Shown piece by piece: positions 45,199 to 53,448 of a stretch of DNA of 64,000 nt. This stretch comes from Olsenella sp. An188 (lineage in GTDB: Bacteria; Actinomycetota; Coriobacteriia; Coriobacteriales; Atopobiaceae). Where the stretch lies: assembly GCF_002160255.1 (NCBI RefSeq), contig NZ_NFKF01000004.1, positions 62,001 through 126,000 of the forward strand, written 5' to 3'. Position numbers and translations under genes: made by a program. Each line of letters starts with the position of its first letter. Position 1 is the stretch's first letter. The notes beneath the pieces were generated by a model, which was not told the DNA's origin, did not search any database, and saw only the letters and a list, made by a program, of their open reading frames with translations.

Positions 45199-46164
45199 CT
45201 AGGCGGCGGGCGTTGCGACGAGCGGCGCGGTGCCGGAGAGGTCGCAGGCAGAGAGCGGGTAGGCGCGGATGGTGGGATCGTCGTAGGTCGCGTGGTAGTA
45301 GGTCAGCGTGCTGGCCGAGAAGCAGCTGGTGTAGAGGGTCTTCTCGTAGGCGCCGTCGCCCATCCTGGCCACGCCGTCGGGCACGGCGGCCGCGCCGAGC
45401 GTGCGGAAGAGGCGGGTCACGTTGTTCTTCTCACCGTCCTGGACGGGGTAGCGCGCGTTCACGAACGCCGCGCGCACGAAGCGGGCCGGGCCGCCGTAGT
45501 CGCCGGGCAGGCCCTGGACGCCGCCGCCCGAGCCAAACGGCTTGAGGTCGGCGCGGTCCCAGGTGGCCGGCGCGGGCAGGCCGTCGGAGAGCGTGAGGTA
45601 GTTGCGCAGGTTCTGGCGGTGCCAGCCAAAGTCGGGCTCGTTGGTGAGCGTGTCGACGTCATCCTCCCAGACGCGCAGGCCGTCGGCCATGCACTCGACC
45701 ACCAGGCTGTCGGTGGCGTCGCCGACGAGCCAGTGGAGGTTGGCCACCGGCAGGTGCTCGTTCACGGGCTTGGCAACCACGGTCACGCTCGGCAGCGCCT
45801 TGCGCAGCTCGTCGAGCGTGGAGAAGTTCCGCGCGACCCAGTAGGGGAACTCGTAGGCGGCGACGTTGGTGGTGCCGTCCACGGCGTCGGGGGCGTAGTG
45901 GGCGCTCTGCGGGAAGTTGAGGCCCGCGACCGCCAGGCCGGCGTCGTTGCCGCAGTCAAAGTAGAGCGGTATGCCCGCCACGACGATGCCCATGCCCATC
46001 ACGGCGTGGCCGCGCACGGGGTCCCGGGGGCGCTCAAAGGCCGCGGGGACCTCTGCCGCCGGGGGCGTTACGACCACCTGCTCCCCGTAGCCCTGGGTCC
46101 AGTCCAGGTTCCGTCCAAAGTACATGGCGCCGTTCTTGTCGGTGAAGCGGATGCCCGTGCACAT
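45199..46164 (-). CDS. bsh: bile-salt-hydrolase/penicillin-acylase family (linear amide C-N hydrolase)
   Basis: 321 residues; ATG 46164 has AAGGGAG 8 nt upstream. As an N-terminal nucleophile hydrolase it starts Met-Cys2, where removal of Met exposes the catalytic cysteine. Arg18 and Asp21 in MYFGRNLDW, the GNDAGLAVAGLNFP loop and the downstream NLRNYLTLSDG match the Asn and surrounding residues conserved in bile salt hydrolases, as does the length. It probably deconjugates bile acids in the cytosol; penicillin V or N-acyl homoserine lactone acylase activity is the main alternative within this family. Confidence 0.88.
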   Translation of the reverse strand: MCTGIRFTDKNGAMYFGRNLDWTQGYGEQVVVTPPAAEVPAAFERPRDPVRGHAVMGMGIVVAGIPLYFDCGNDAGLAVAGLNFPQSAHYAPDAVDGTTNVAAYEFPYWVARNFSTLDELRKALPSVTVVAKPVNEHLPVANLHWLVGDATDSLVVECMADGLRVWEDDVDTLTNEPDFGWHRQNLRNYLTLSDGLPAPATWDRADLKPFGSGGGVQGLPGDYGGPARFVRAAFVNARYPVQDGEKNNVTRLFRTLGAAAVPDGVARMGDGAYEKTLYTSCFSASTLTYYHATYDDPTIRAYPLSACDLSGTAPLVATPAA

Positions 46165-46364
46165 TGGGCCGCTCCCTTCTCGTCGGCGGCGGGGCCGCTG
46201 GCGCTCGTGGGGAAGACGAAGTCCTTGTTCCCAAAAAAGGGGAGAAAAAATCGGTAAATGGCAAATTTGCTAGGCAAACGGTGGGATAAACCATCGTAAA
46301 CAGGCATCTAAGATGGAGCAGGGAGACATGTCGTCCGTATAATCTGCGTAGGAAAGGGGGCGCG
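46165..46364. promoter_or_regulatory. A+T-rich spacer upstream of the bile-salt-hydrolase gene
   Basis: This spacer has an A+T-rich core (46225-46300), a perfect 10-bp palindrome GCAAATTTGC at 46261-46270 and TATAAT at 46338-46343 on the plus strand without a good -35. Promoter activity is likely but the start sites are not resolvable. Confidence 0.35.
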
Positions 46365-46577
46365 ATGGGCTTCTCGATAGACGGGGCGGCCCACGAGTTC
46401 GCCGCGCGGGCGGGCCTGGAGCTGCGTCGCCGCGACGACGAGGCCGGGCTGCTCGGCGCCGCGCTCGCCGCGCGCCCGCGCAAGGTCGTGGTGAAGCGCC
46501 TGCCCAAGGGCCCGTGGCTCGTGGGCGTCAGGCCGAGCTATCAGGTTCGGGGCAAGGCCATCCGCCGCGTTGTGTAG
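46365..46577 (+). pseudogene. rsmJ remnant with internal deletion
   Basis: 70 codons. The first 21 (AAHEFAARAGLELRR) resemble the N-terminus of RsmJ (REAGLELR), and the rest (LLGAALAARPRKVVVKRLPKGPWLVGVRPSYQVRGKAIRRVV) aligns with its last about 45 residues. The SAM-binding and catalytic parts are missing, and the frame is kept across the deletion. It cannot be an active methyltransferase. Confidence 0.8.
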
Positions 46578-46638
46578 CGGCCGGCGGAGGGCCCTCGTGC
46601 TACCCTAGGAACGTGCGTTCCTGTAGGGGGTGCGAGGC

Positions 46639-47541
46639 GTGCACGACATCTGGAACCCGTGGCACGGGTGCCGCAAGGCGAGCGAGGGCTGCGCCAACTG
46701 CTACATGTTCACGATGGACCGCTGGCGCGGGCTGGACGGGTCCGTCGTGCGGCGCAACAAGGCGGCCTTTCGCTACCCGCTGTCCCGCTCGCGCGACGGC
46801 TCGTTCAAGGTGCGTCCCGGCGAGCTCATCCGCGTGTGCATGACCTCGGACTTCTTCGTGGGGGAGGCGGATCCTTGGCGCGACGAGGCCTGGGACGTCA
46901 TGCGCCAGCGTCCCGACGTGCGCTTCTGGTTGCTCACCAAGCGCCCGGAGCGCTTTGCCGCGTGCCTCCCGGACGACTGGGGCGAGGGTTGGGACAACGT
47001 CATGCTCAACGTCACCTGCGAGAACCAGCGTCGTGCCGACGAGCGAATCGCGATCCTGCTTGCCACGCCGGCGCGCCACAAGGGCATCATGTGCGCCCCG
47101 CTCATCGGGCGGGCGGACATAGAGACGTACCTGGAACTCGGCGAGCGCGGCGGGGACGGCGTACGCGGGTGCGGCATCGAGCAGGTCATCTGCGGCGGCG
47201 AGAACTACGAGGGCGCCCGCCCGTGCGACTTCGACTGGGTGCGTCTGCTCGCGGCACAGTGCCGCGAGCACGACGTGACGTTCGCGTTCACCGAGACGGG
47301 CACGGTCTTTGTGAAGGACGGGCGGACCTATCGCCTGCGCGACCACCGGCTCCAGTCCGAGCAGGCGTTCAAGTCCGGCGTGAGCATTGCCGGCCGGCCA
47401 ATCGAGTGGCGCCTGCACGACGCGCTCGGCCTGCCGATTCCCGCCGAGGAGCTCTACCAGCCTCGCTTTCGCGAGCGCTGCGAGACGTGCGGGCAGCGTC
47501 TCATCTGCAACGGCTGCTCCGACTGCGGTCGCTGCGCGTGA
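46639..47541 (+). CDS. DUF5131 (phage Gp37/Gp68-like) family protein
   Basis: 300 residues from GTG 46639 (303 from GTG 46630, which abuts the GGGGG ribosome site). The N-terminus IWNPWHGCRKASEGCANCYMF carries clustered cysteines as in the DUF5131 family, which is related to radical-SAM-like proteins and common in phages. IRVCMTSDFFVGEAD, FWLLTKRPER and VICGGENYEGARPCDFDWVR are further family motifs. The C-terminal CETCGQRLICNGCSDCGRCA is a probable zinc or Fe-S cluster site. Its function is unknown. The stop codon lies inside a long terminator stem. Confidence 0.85.
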   Translation: MHDIWNPWHGCRKASEGCANCYMFTMDRWRGLDGSVVRRNKAAFRYPLSRSRDGSFKVRPGELIRVCMTSDFFVGEADPWRDEAWDVMRQRPDVRFWLLTKRPERFAACLPDDWGEGWDNVMLNVTCENQRRADERIAILLATPARHKGIMCAPLIGRADIETYLELGERGGDGVRGCGIEQVICGGENYEGARPCDFDWVRLLAAQCREHDVTFAFTETGTVFVKDGRTYRLRDHRLQSEQAFKSGVSIAGRPIEWRLHDALGLPIPAEELYQPRFRERCETCGQRLICNGCSDCGRCA

Positions 47542-47576
47542 GCCAAAAGGGGACAGACCCCTTTTGGCTCACGCGC
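47534..47576. terminator. perfect 19-bp bidirectional hairpin
   Basis: Arms GCGCGTGAGCCAAAAGGGG (47534-47552) and exact complement (47558-47576) have a 5-nt loop ACAGA. It separates two convergent genes, with A-runs on one side and T-runs on the other, so it can terminate both directions. It includes the DUF5131 stop codon. Confidence 0.88.
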
Positions 47577-47577
47577 G

Positions 47578-48486
47578 TCAGCGAGACCGCTCCATGGCGA
47601 GGAAGTGCTCGTAGGCGCCGATGAGGTTGGCATCGTTGAAGAAGCGGCACGCCACGATGTCCGTCTCGGGGAAGGCGTTGTCGAACGAGGCGTTGAAGCG
47701 CCGGTGCGCGTCTCTCACGCCTTCCACGAAGAGCGGGTTCTGGCTGATGCCGCCGCCGAGGCAGACACGCTCGGGGTCGAGCCAGCACTGGATGTTGTGA
47801 ATCTGCAGGGCAATCTCGTCGCACACCCGACGGAACACGCCGGCGACGACCTCGTCCCCGCCTTCGAGCCAGCCGAAGAGCTGCCGTCCGTCGCAGCCGT
47901 CGATTCCCTTTGCCCGGGCAACGCGCTCGCATAGGGATTTGGTCGAGCAGGCGGACGACCAGAGACGGTCGTTTGCAATGGGGTCGCAGACCCTCTCGGG
48001 CCAGGAGGTGAGGACCTTCGAGGCCTCCCCCGCAAAGAGGTGCGCTCCCCGCAGGACCTTGCCGCCGGCGACGACTCCGCCACCGATGCCCGTCCCGAAC
48101 GCGAGCACCACGCCGCAGTCGACGCCCTGCAGATTGCCACGGGTGAGCTCGGCGATCGCCGAGCAGCGCGCGTCGTTCTCGACTTCGATCGTGAGGCCAA
48201 AGCGCCTCTCCCACTCCGTCACGTCGACGCCGTAGTTGTAGAGCAGTGCGCCGCCCGTCCGGATGTACTTCCGGCGCGCGTCGATCTCTCCCGGCATGGA
48301 GAGGGCCAGGCCCTCGACGTCACCCATGCGGGCGAGGATGCCCTCGATGGCCTCGAGGAACGGCTCGGGGTCGTGACTCTCCCCGTCGGGGGTGGGCACC
48401 TCCCCCTTGCCCTCGAGGCCCGGTCCGCACATGGTGCAGTACTTGATCGCGGAGCCGCCTACGTCGAGAACTGCCAGCTTCTTCAT
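47578..48486 (-). CDS. ROK family sugar kinase
   Basis: 302 residues from ATG 48486. The N-terminal phosphate-binding motif is VLDVGGSAIKYCTM, with the sugar-binding/catalytic ENDARCSAIAEL and LAFGTGIGGGVVAGGKVLRGAHLFAGEASKVL and, near the C-terminus, CLGGGISQNPLFVEGV. The zinc motif CxCGxxGCxE of glucokinases and repressors is absent, as in some ROK beta-glucoside kinases. It lies 26 nt after the GntR gene and next to a beta-glucoside PTS locus, so a glucose or beta-glucoside kinase is likely. Confidence 0.87.
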   Translation of the reverse strand: MKKLAVLDVGGSAIKYCTMCGPGLEGKGEVPTPDGESHDPEPFLEAIEGILARMGDVEGLALSMPGEIDARRKYIRTGGALLYNYGVDVTEWERRFGLTIEVENDARCSAIAELTRGNLQGVDCGVVLAFGTGIGGGVVAGGKVLRGAHLFAGEASKVLTSWPERVCDPIANDRLWSSACSTKSLCERVARAKGIDGCDGRQLFGWLEGGDEVVAGVFRRVCDEIALQIHNIQCWLDPERVCLGGGISQNPLFVEGVRDAHRRFNASFDNAFPETDIVACRFFNDANLIGAYEHFLAMERSR

Positions 48487-48512
48487 GTCCTTCTCCTGTC
48501 CCTGCCTGCTGC

Positions 48513-49283
48513 CTATATGACGTTCACGTCGCGCAGCTCGGAGCGCATGCCGTTGCTGCGTGCGACGGAGAACTCGAAGGGCGTTCCGTCGTCGAGGAAG
48601 CCGACCTGGGAGATCTCGAGCAGGGGGGTGCCCGCGTCGAGCCGCAGGCGCCCGGCCTCCTCCTCGGTCGCGCCCACGGCGCGGATGATGCGGTGGAAGC
48701 TCGAGATCTTGAGCCCGAGCGTGTCCTGGACGAACGAGTAGACGGAGTGGTAGAGCTGATCGCGCTTGAGGCCGGGCGTTACGTCGATCGGCATGTAGGT
48801 GTACTCAATCGTAATTAGGTCGTTCTCAAGGCAGCGCACCCGGCAGAAGTAGTAGGTGAAGTCGTCGGGGGAGATGCTCAGGTGCCGCGCGACGCTCTCG
48901 GGCGGGTTCGTGACCGAGAAGTCGTAGACCACCGAGCTCACGCTCCTCCCGCGCGCGCTGTGCGAGGCGGTGAAGCCAATCGGCTGGTCGGACCTGGTGA
49001 ACCCGAACGTGTCCTTCCGCGTGCCGTCCTCGCCCACGAGCAGCGGGTCGACGCCCCCCGTGTCGAAGAGCTCCGTGGTGTTCTTCACGTAGGTGCCCGA
49101 CCCGCGCTTGCTCGCGATGAGGCCCTTCTCGGTGAGGATCTCGAAGGCGCGCTTGACGGTGATCTTGCTCACGCCGTAGCGGTCGCAGAGGTCCACGACC
49201 GTCGGTAGCTTGTCGTTGGGCACGAGGTCGCCGTCCTCGATGCGGCTCTGGATGTCCTGGGCAATCGTCTCGTACTTGAGCAT
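48513..49283 (-). CDS. GntR family regulator with UTRA effector domain
   Basis: 256 residues; ATG 49283 is preceded by GAGGGAGG. The winged helix-turn-helix is KLPTVVDLCDRYGVSKITVKRAFEILTEKGLIASKRGSGTYV (about residues 25-66). The rest is a UTRA domain (YYFCRVRCLENDLITIEYTYMPI, then GTPLLEISQVGFLDDGTPFEFSVA). Such regulators bind a sugar phosphate. It is divergent from the GH1-PTS-GH4 operon and upstream of the ROK gene, so it most likely represses both. Confidence 0.92.
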   Translation of the reverse strand: MLKYETIAQDIQSRIEDGDLVPNDKLPTVVDLCDRYGVSKITVKRAFEILTEKGLIASKRGSGTYVKNTTELFDTGGVDPLLVGEDGTRKDTFGFTRSDQPIGFTASHSARGRSVSSVVYDFSVTNPPESVARHLSISPDDFTYYFCRVRCLENDLITIEYTYMPIDVTPGLKRDQLYHSVYSFVQDTLGLKISSFHRIIRAVGATEEEAGRLRLDAGTPLLEISQVGFLDDGTPFEFSVARSNGMRSELRDVNVI

Positions 49284-49591
49284 GGCGGCCTCCCTCGTGC
49301 TTCCCGCGGTCCTCGACGCGCTCCGCGAACGGTCTTGTTTCGCCCGCGAGCGGTTTGATTTTGCGGCCAGGCAAGAGGGCGCGGGTTCGTGCGCGTTGCG
49401 CCCCGTCGGGCTGGTCGGCTGCAAAACCCCAGTTCATCGACGTGGTTTTCGTCTGACGTAATCCATTATCTTCCTTTGTCCCCGTCTTTGTCGGCAATAA
49501 ATCCGCTACATAGAGAAAATAAGAGCGCTACAATTCAACTAACAAAGCGCGACAAAGAGCCGCGCAGGACGAGCGAGGAAACGGAGGCGTC
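49284..49591. promoter_or_regulatory. divergent regulatory region of the beta-glucoside locus
   Basis: Between gntR and the GH1 gene. The A+T-rich part (49450-49560) has four (G/A)ACAAAG sites: CCTTTGTC (49473-49480), TCTTTGTCG (49485-49493), AACAAAG (49541-49547) and CGACAAAGA (49550-49558), the second and last forming a perfect 9-bp inverted repeat. TACAAT at 49529-49534 is a possible -10 for the GH1 operon, without a consensus -35. These sites are good operator candidates for the GntR protein. Confidence 0.55.
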
Positions 49592-50992
49592 ATGGCAGAA
49601 CTGACCCTGCCCGAGGACTTCTTCTTCGGGGCGGCGATGTCCGGCCCGCAGACGGAGGGTGGCTGGAACGTGGGCGGCAAGCTCGAGAACGTGTGGGACA
49701 CCTGGTCCAACGAGGACATCGGGGCGTTCCACAACCGCGTGGGCTCCTACGTGGGCAACGACTTCATGCACCGCTACAAGGAGGACCTCGCCATCCTCAG
49801 GGGGCTCGGGCTCGACGGCTTCCGCACGTCGATCCAGTGGAGCCGCCTGCTCGACCAGGACGGCAACGTCAACCCCGAGGGCGCGGCGTGGTACCACGAG
49901 CTCTTCCGCGCGGCGCGCGAGGCGGGGCTCGAGCCCTTCGTGACCCTCTACCACTTCGACCTCCCCACCTACCTCTTCCGCCGCGGCGGCTGGGAGAGCC
50001 GCGAGACCTGCGAGGCGTACGCGAACTACGTCGAGAGGGCGCTCCGCGAGTTCGGCGGGGAGGTCCGGTACTGGTTCACGTTCAACGAGCCGGGCGTCGA
50101 GCCCGAGAACCGCTACTGGCACGGCGGCTGGTACCCGCAGCACCACAGCTTCCGCGAGGCCGTGGCGGCGCAGTACAACATCTCGGTCGCGCACGCGCTC
50201 GGCGTCGCCCGCTACCGCGCGGCGCGCGAGGAGGGCGCGCTCCGCCCGGACGCGCGCATCGGCATCGTGTGCAACTTCAGCCCCTCCTACACCAGGGAGG
50301 ACCCGAGCGAGGCCGACCTCGAGGCGCTGCGCATGAACGACGGCCTCACCACGCGCTGGTGGCTCGACCTCGCGACCAGGGGCAGCCTGCCCGCGGACGT
50401 GCTCGAGACCCTCGAGCGCCTCGGGGCGCCCGTCCCGGCGCGCCCCGGCGACGAGGAGGTCCTGCGCTCGGGCGTCGTGGACTGGCTCGGCTGCAACTAC
50501 TACCAGCCCTGCCGCGTGCAGGCGCCGACCCGCGACCGCGACGAGTGGGGCAGCCCGCTGTTCGCCGAGCCCTACGTCTGGCCCGGGCGCGTCATGAACG
50601 AGTCCCGCGGCTGGGAGATCTACCCCAAGGGCATCTACGACTTCGGCATGAAGTGCCGCGACGAGTACCCCGACCTCGAGTGGTTCGTGTCCGAGAACGG
50701 CATCGGCATCGAGGGCGAGTACAGGAACCGCGACGAGGGCGGCCAGATCCAGGACGACTACCGCGTCGACTTCGTGCGCGACCACCTCGCCTGGATCGCC
50801 CGCGCGATCGACGACGGCGCCAAGTGCCGCGGCTACCACTACTGGGGCCTCATCGACAACTGGTCCTGGGCGAACGCCTTCAAGAACCGCTACGGCTTCG
50901 TCGAGGTCGACCTCATGGAGAACTACGACCGCAGGCCCAAGAGGTCCGCGGCGTGGCTCAGGGAGGTCGTCGCGACACACGTGGTGAAGTAG
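49592..50992 (+). CDS. bglA: glycoside hydrolase family 1, 6-phospho-beta-glucosidase
   Basis: 466 residues; ATG 49592 has CGGAGG upstream. The acid/base Glu166 is in FTFNEPG and the nucleophile Glu368 in VSENGIG, the GH1 hallmarks. DFFFGAAMSGPQTEGGW near the N-terminus and GYHYWGLIDNWSWANAFKNRYGFVEVD near the C-terminus are standard. It cleaves phosphorylated beta-glucosides brought in by the PTS encoded downstream. Its position in front of lactose/cellobiose-type EII genes supports 6-phospho specificity. Confidence 0.94.
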   Translation: MAELTLPEDFFFGAAMSGPQTEGGWNVGGKLENVWDTWSNEDIGAFHNRVGSYVGNDFMHRYKEDLAILRGLGLDGFRTSIQWSRLLDQDGNVNPEGAAWYHELFRAAREAGLEPFVTLYHFDLPTYLFRRGGWESRETCEAYANYVERALREFGGEVRYWFTFNEPGVEPENRYWHGGWYPQHHSFREAVAAQYNISVAHALGVARYRAAREEGALRPDARIGIVCNFSPSYTREDPSEADLEALRMNDGLTTRWWLDLATRGSLPADVLETLERLGAPVPARPGDEEVLRSGVVDWLGCNYYQPCRVQAPTRDRDEWGSPLFAEPYVWPGRVMNESRGWEIYPKGIYDFGMKCRDEYPDLEWFVSENGIGIEGEYRNRDEGGQIQDDYRVDFVRDHLAWIARAIDDGAKCRGYHYWGLIDNWSWANAFKNRYGFVEVDLMENYDRRPKRSAAWLREVVATHVVK

Positions 50993-50999
50993 GTCCTCG

Positions 51000-51048
51000 G
51001 GCCGGGCCGGGGGGGAACGGTCCCGGGCTCCCTCCCCCCGGTCCGGCC
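51000..51048 (+). terminator. 15-bp hairpin between GH1 and PTS EIIC genes
   Basis: GGCCGGGCCGGGGGG (51000-51014) pairs with CCCCCCGGTCCGGCC (51034-51048) with one G-U pair and a 19-nt loop. It may partially terminate or stabilise processed operon mRNA. Confidence 0.5.
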
Positions 51049-51124
51049 ACCGGATACGCGTCCCCCGGAGAGGGGCGCGATGGCACGGCTAGTGTTCCCG
51101 ACAGTTCAGTTAGGAGTGAAAGAC

Positions 51125-52507
51125 ATGGCCAACGGACAAAGCTTCCTCGACAGGTTCGCGGAAGTCTCCGCCAAGGTCGGCAACCAGGTGCACCTGAGAA
51201 GCCTTCGCGACGGCTTCGCCACCATCATGCCGATCTTCATCCTCGCCGGCATCGCGGCGCTGCTCAACAACGTCGTCTTCACGTTCCTGTGGAGCGCGGA
51301 CCCGGGCAGCCCCGGGCTCTTCCCGAACGCCGACGTGCTCGCCACGGCCCAGTACTGGGGCAACTCGCTCACGCAGGGCGCGCTCTCCATCTCGGCCGTC
51401 CTGCTGTGCGCCATGGTGGGCTACAGCTTCGCGAGCAACAAGCGCTTCGACAACCCCGTCTCGTGCGTGGTGGTGGCGCTCGCGGTCTTCTTCATCATGA
51501 TGCCGCAGGCGGTCGCCGCCGACCTCTCCGCCTCGTCGCCGCTCTACGTGGCCGAGGAGGTGACCACCGCCCAGGTCTCGGGCGCGTTCGTCACGGACTA
51601 CACGGGCACCAACGGCATGTTCACCGCCATCATCATCGGCCTGTTCGCGCCCACGCTCTTCATCAAGGTCTCGGGCGTCGAGGGGCTGCGCATCAAGATG
51701 CCCGAGGGCGTGCCGCCCGCGGTCGAGAAGTCCTTCAACGTCCTGATCCCGATGCTGCTCACCCTGGGCGCCTTCGGCGTGCTCTCGATGGCTCTCTACG
51801 CGGGCTTCCAGACCGACGTCACCGCCCTCATCAACACCTTCATCCAGACCCCGCTGCGGGCCCTCACCACCAACCCGGTCGGCCTCGTGGTGATCTACTC
51901 GCTCGGCGTGTTCCTGTTCACCCTCGGCATCCACCAGTCCACCATCAACGGCGTGCTCGTCGAGCCCGTCCTCACGGTCGTGCTCGTCGAGGCCATGGAC
52001 CTCTACTCCGCCGGCGGCATGGACGCCGTCCTGGCCCGCCCGGACGTCTGGCTGAACATGAACGTCATCAACGTCTACGCCCTCATGGGCGGCTCCGGCT
52101 GCACCCTCGCCCTGCTCATCGCGACGTTCGTCTGGGGCAGGTGGCGCCCCTCCCGCGAGGTGGCCAAGCTCGGCATCCTGCCCGCCATCTTCAACATCAA
52201 CGAGCCGGTCATCTACGGCTACCCGATCGTGTTCAACATCCCGCTCATGGTCCCGTTCGTGCTCAACACCGTCATCGGCATCCTCGTCGGCTACTTCGCC
52301 ACGGTCGTCGGCCTCGTCAGCCCCACCTGCATCCAGGTGCCCTGGACCACCCCGATCGTCGCCTCGGGCGTCCTGTCCACGGGCGGCGACATCCGCGCCG
52401 GCGTTCTCCAGATCGTGCTGCTGGCGATCTTCACGCTGGTCTACCTGCCCTTCATGAAGGCGTCGGAGACCGCGCAGCGCAAGCAGTTCGAGATAGCCCA
52501 GGAGTAG
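51125..52507 (+). CDS. celB: PTS lactose/cellobiose family EIIC component
   Basis: 460 residues from ATG 51125, chosen because TAGGAG lies 9-14 nt upstream and the protein then begins like other EIIC (MANGQSFLDRFAEVSAKVGNQVHLRSLRDGFATIMPIFILAGIAALLNN). About ten membrane helices follow. VGLVVIYSLGVFLFTLGIHQSTINGVLVEP and ILPAIFNINEPVIYGYPIVFNIPLMVPFVL are EIIC signatures, the latter containing the NEP sugar-binding motif. It transports the beta-glucoside while EIIB phosphorylates it. Confidence 0.95.
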   Translation: MANGQSFLDRFAEVSAKVGNQVHLRSLRDGFATIMPIFILAGIAALLNNVVFTFLWSADPGSPGLFPNADVLATAQYWGNSLTQGALSISAVLLCAMVGYSFASNKRFDNPVSCVVVALAVFFIMMPQAVAADLSASSPLYVAEEVTTAQVSGAFVTDYTGTNGMFTAIIIGLFAPTLFIKVSGVEGLRIKMPEGVPPAVEKSFNVLIPMLLTLGAFGVLSMALYAGFQTDVTALINTFIQTPLRALTTNPVGLVVIYSLGVFLFTLGIHQSTINGVLVEPVLTVVLVEAMDLYSAGGMDAVLARPDVWLNMNVINVYALMGGSGCTLALLIATFVWGRWRPSREVAKLGILPAIFNINEPVIYGYPIVFNIPLMVPFVLNTVIGILVGYFATVVGLVSPTCIQVPWTTPIVASGVLSTGGDIRAGVLQIVLLAIFTLVYLPFMKASETAQRKQFEIAQE

Positions 52508-52528
52508 CCGCGTAGCTCGCCCCACCTG

Positions 52529-52567
52529 GGGCCGCAGGCGAGCAAAATCTCCCCGCGCCTGCGGCCC
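52529..52567 (+). terminator. 12-bp hairpin between EIIC and EIIB genes
   Basis: GGGCCGCAGGCG (52529-52540) pairs exactly with CGCCTGCGGCCC (52556-52567); the loop is 15 nt. It lies inside the operon, so partial termination or mRNA stabilisation is more likely than full stop. Confidence 0.5.
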
Positions 52568-52653
52568 GCCCTGCCTCAGACTGTACGTAACCGCACGTAA
52601 CGCGCCCGAAAGGGCCGCGGGGGCGCGAGCCCCGCAACGAAAGGAGCGTCACC

Positions 52654-52953
52654 ATGAAGATCATGCTCTGCTGCAACGCCGGAATGTCCACGAGCCTGCT
52701 CGTCCAGAAGATGCAGAAGGAGGCCGCGGCTCGCGGCATGGACGTGGCCATCGAGGCCCGTCCCATGAACGAGGCCATGGACCACATCGGCGAGGCCGAC
52801 GTCATCCTCCTCGGGCCCCAGATCGGCTACGCCAAGGGCGACTTCGAGAAGGCCGTCGACGGCCGCATCCCCGTCGCCGTCATCCCGATGGTCGACTACG
52901 GCCGCATGAACGCCCCGAAGATCCTCGACGACGTGGCCGCCCTTCTCGGCTAG
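52654..52953 (+). CDS. celA: PTS lactose/cellobiose family EIIB component
   Basis: 99 residues; ATG 52654 has AAAGGAG upstream. The N-terminal LCCNAGMSTSLLVQKM is the EIIB active site, with phospho-cysteine Cys7 in C-x2-GMSTS. ADVILLGPQIGYAK and AVIPMVDYGRMNAPKIL complete the fold. It transfers phosphate from EIIA to the sugar in the EIIC pore. Confidence 0.95.
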   Translation: MKIMLCCNAGMSTSLLVQKMQKEAAARGMDVAIEARPMNEAMDHIGEADVILLGPQIGYAKGDFEKAVDGRIPVAVIPMVDYGRMNAPKILDDVAALLG

Positions 52954-52987
52954 CCGCGAGCACCCGACCGCAGAGAGGAGAGGTCTG

Positions 52988-53323
52988 ATGGACGAAGAGA
53001 TGGAGATGATCTGCTTCCAGATCATCAGCTGCGTGGGCACCGCAAAGTCCTGCTACGTCAACTCCATCGCCAAGGCCGAGGAGGGTGACTTCGAGGCCGC
53101 CGAGGAGCTCATCAAGCAGGGTGACGAGGCATACGCCGCCGGGCATGACGTTCACATGCAGCTTCTGACCTCCGAGGCCAACGGCGAGCGCAAGGGCACC
53201 CCGCTGCTGCTCCTGCACGCCGAGGACCAGATGGCGAGCGCCGAGACCTGCAAGCTCATGGCGCAGAACTTCGCCAAGGTCTACCGCGAGCTCCTCGAGC
53301 TCAGGGGCGTGGCGAGCGCGTAG
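52988..53323 (+). CDS. celC: PTS lactose/cellobiose family EIIA component
   Basis: 111 residues; ATG 52988 has GAGAGGAG upstream. It is an all-helical EIIA: EEMEMICFQIISCVGTAKSCYVNSIAKAEEGDFEAAEELIKQGD, then LLLLHAEDQMASAETCKLMAQ with the phospho-histidine His77. It receives phosphate from HPr and passes it to the EIIB Cys7. Confidence 0.95.
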   Translation: MDEEMEMICFQIISCVGTAKSCYVNSIAKAEEGDFEAAEELIKQGDEAYAAGHDVHMQLLTSEANGERKGTPLLLLHAEDQMASAETCKLMAQNFAKVYRELLELRGVASA

Positions 53324-53379
53324 CGCGAGGCCGCGCCGGCGCCTGGGAGCCGGGCACAACCGCATGTTCATCGCACGTT

Positions 53380-53411
53380 GAAGGGCGCTGCCGGAGACGG
53401 TGGCGCCCTTC
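53380..53411 (+). terminator. 9-bp hairpin between EIIA and GH4 genes
   Basis: GAAGGGCGC (53380-53388) pairs with GCGCCCTTC (53403-53411) across a 14-nt loop, just before the ribosome site of the GH4 gene. Likely an intra-operon attenuating or stabilising structure. Confidence 0.45.
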
Positions 53412-53448
53412 TGAGAAAGGGAGCGTTTCCGACAGAAGGGAGCCATAC

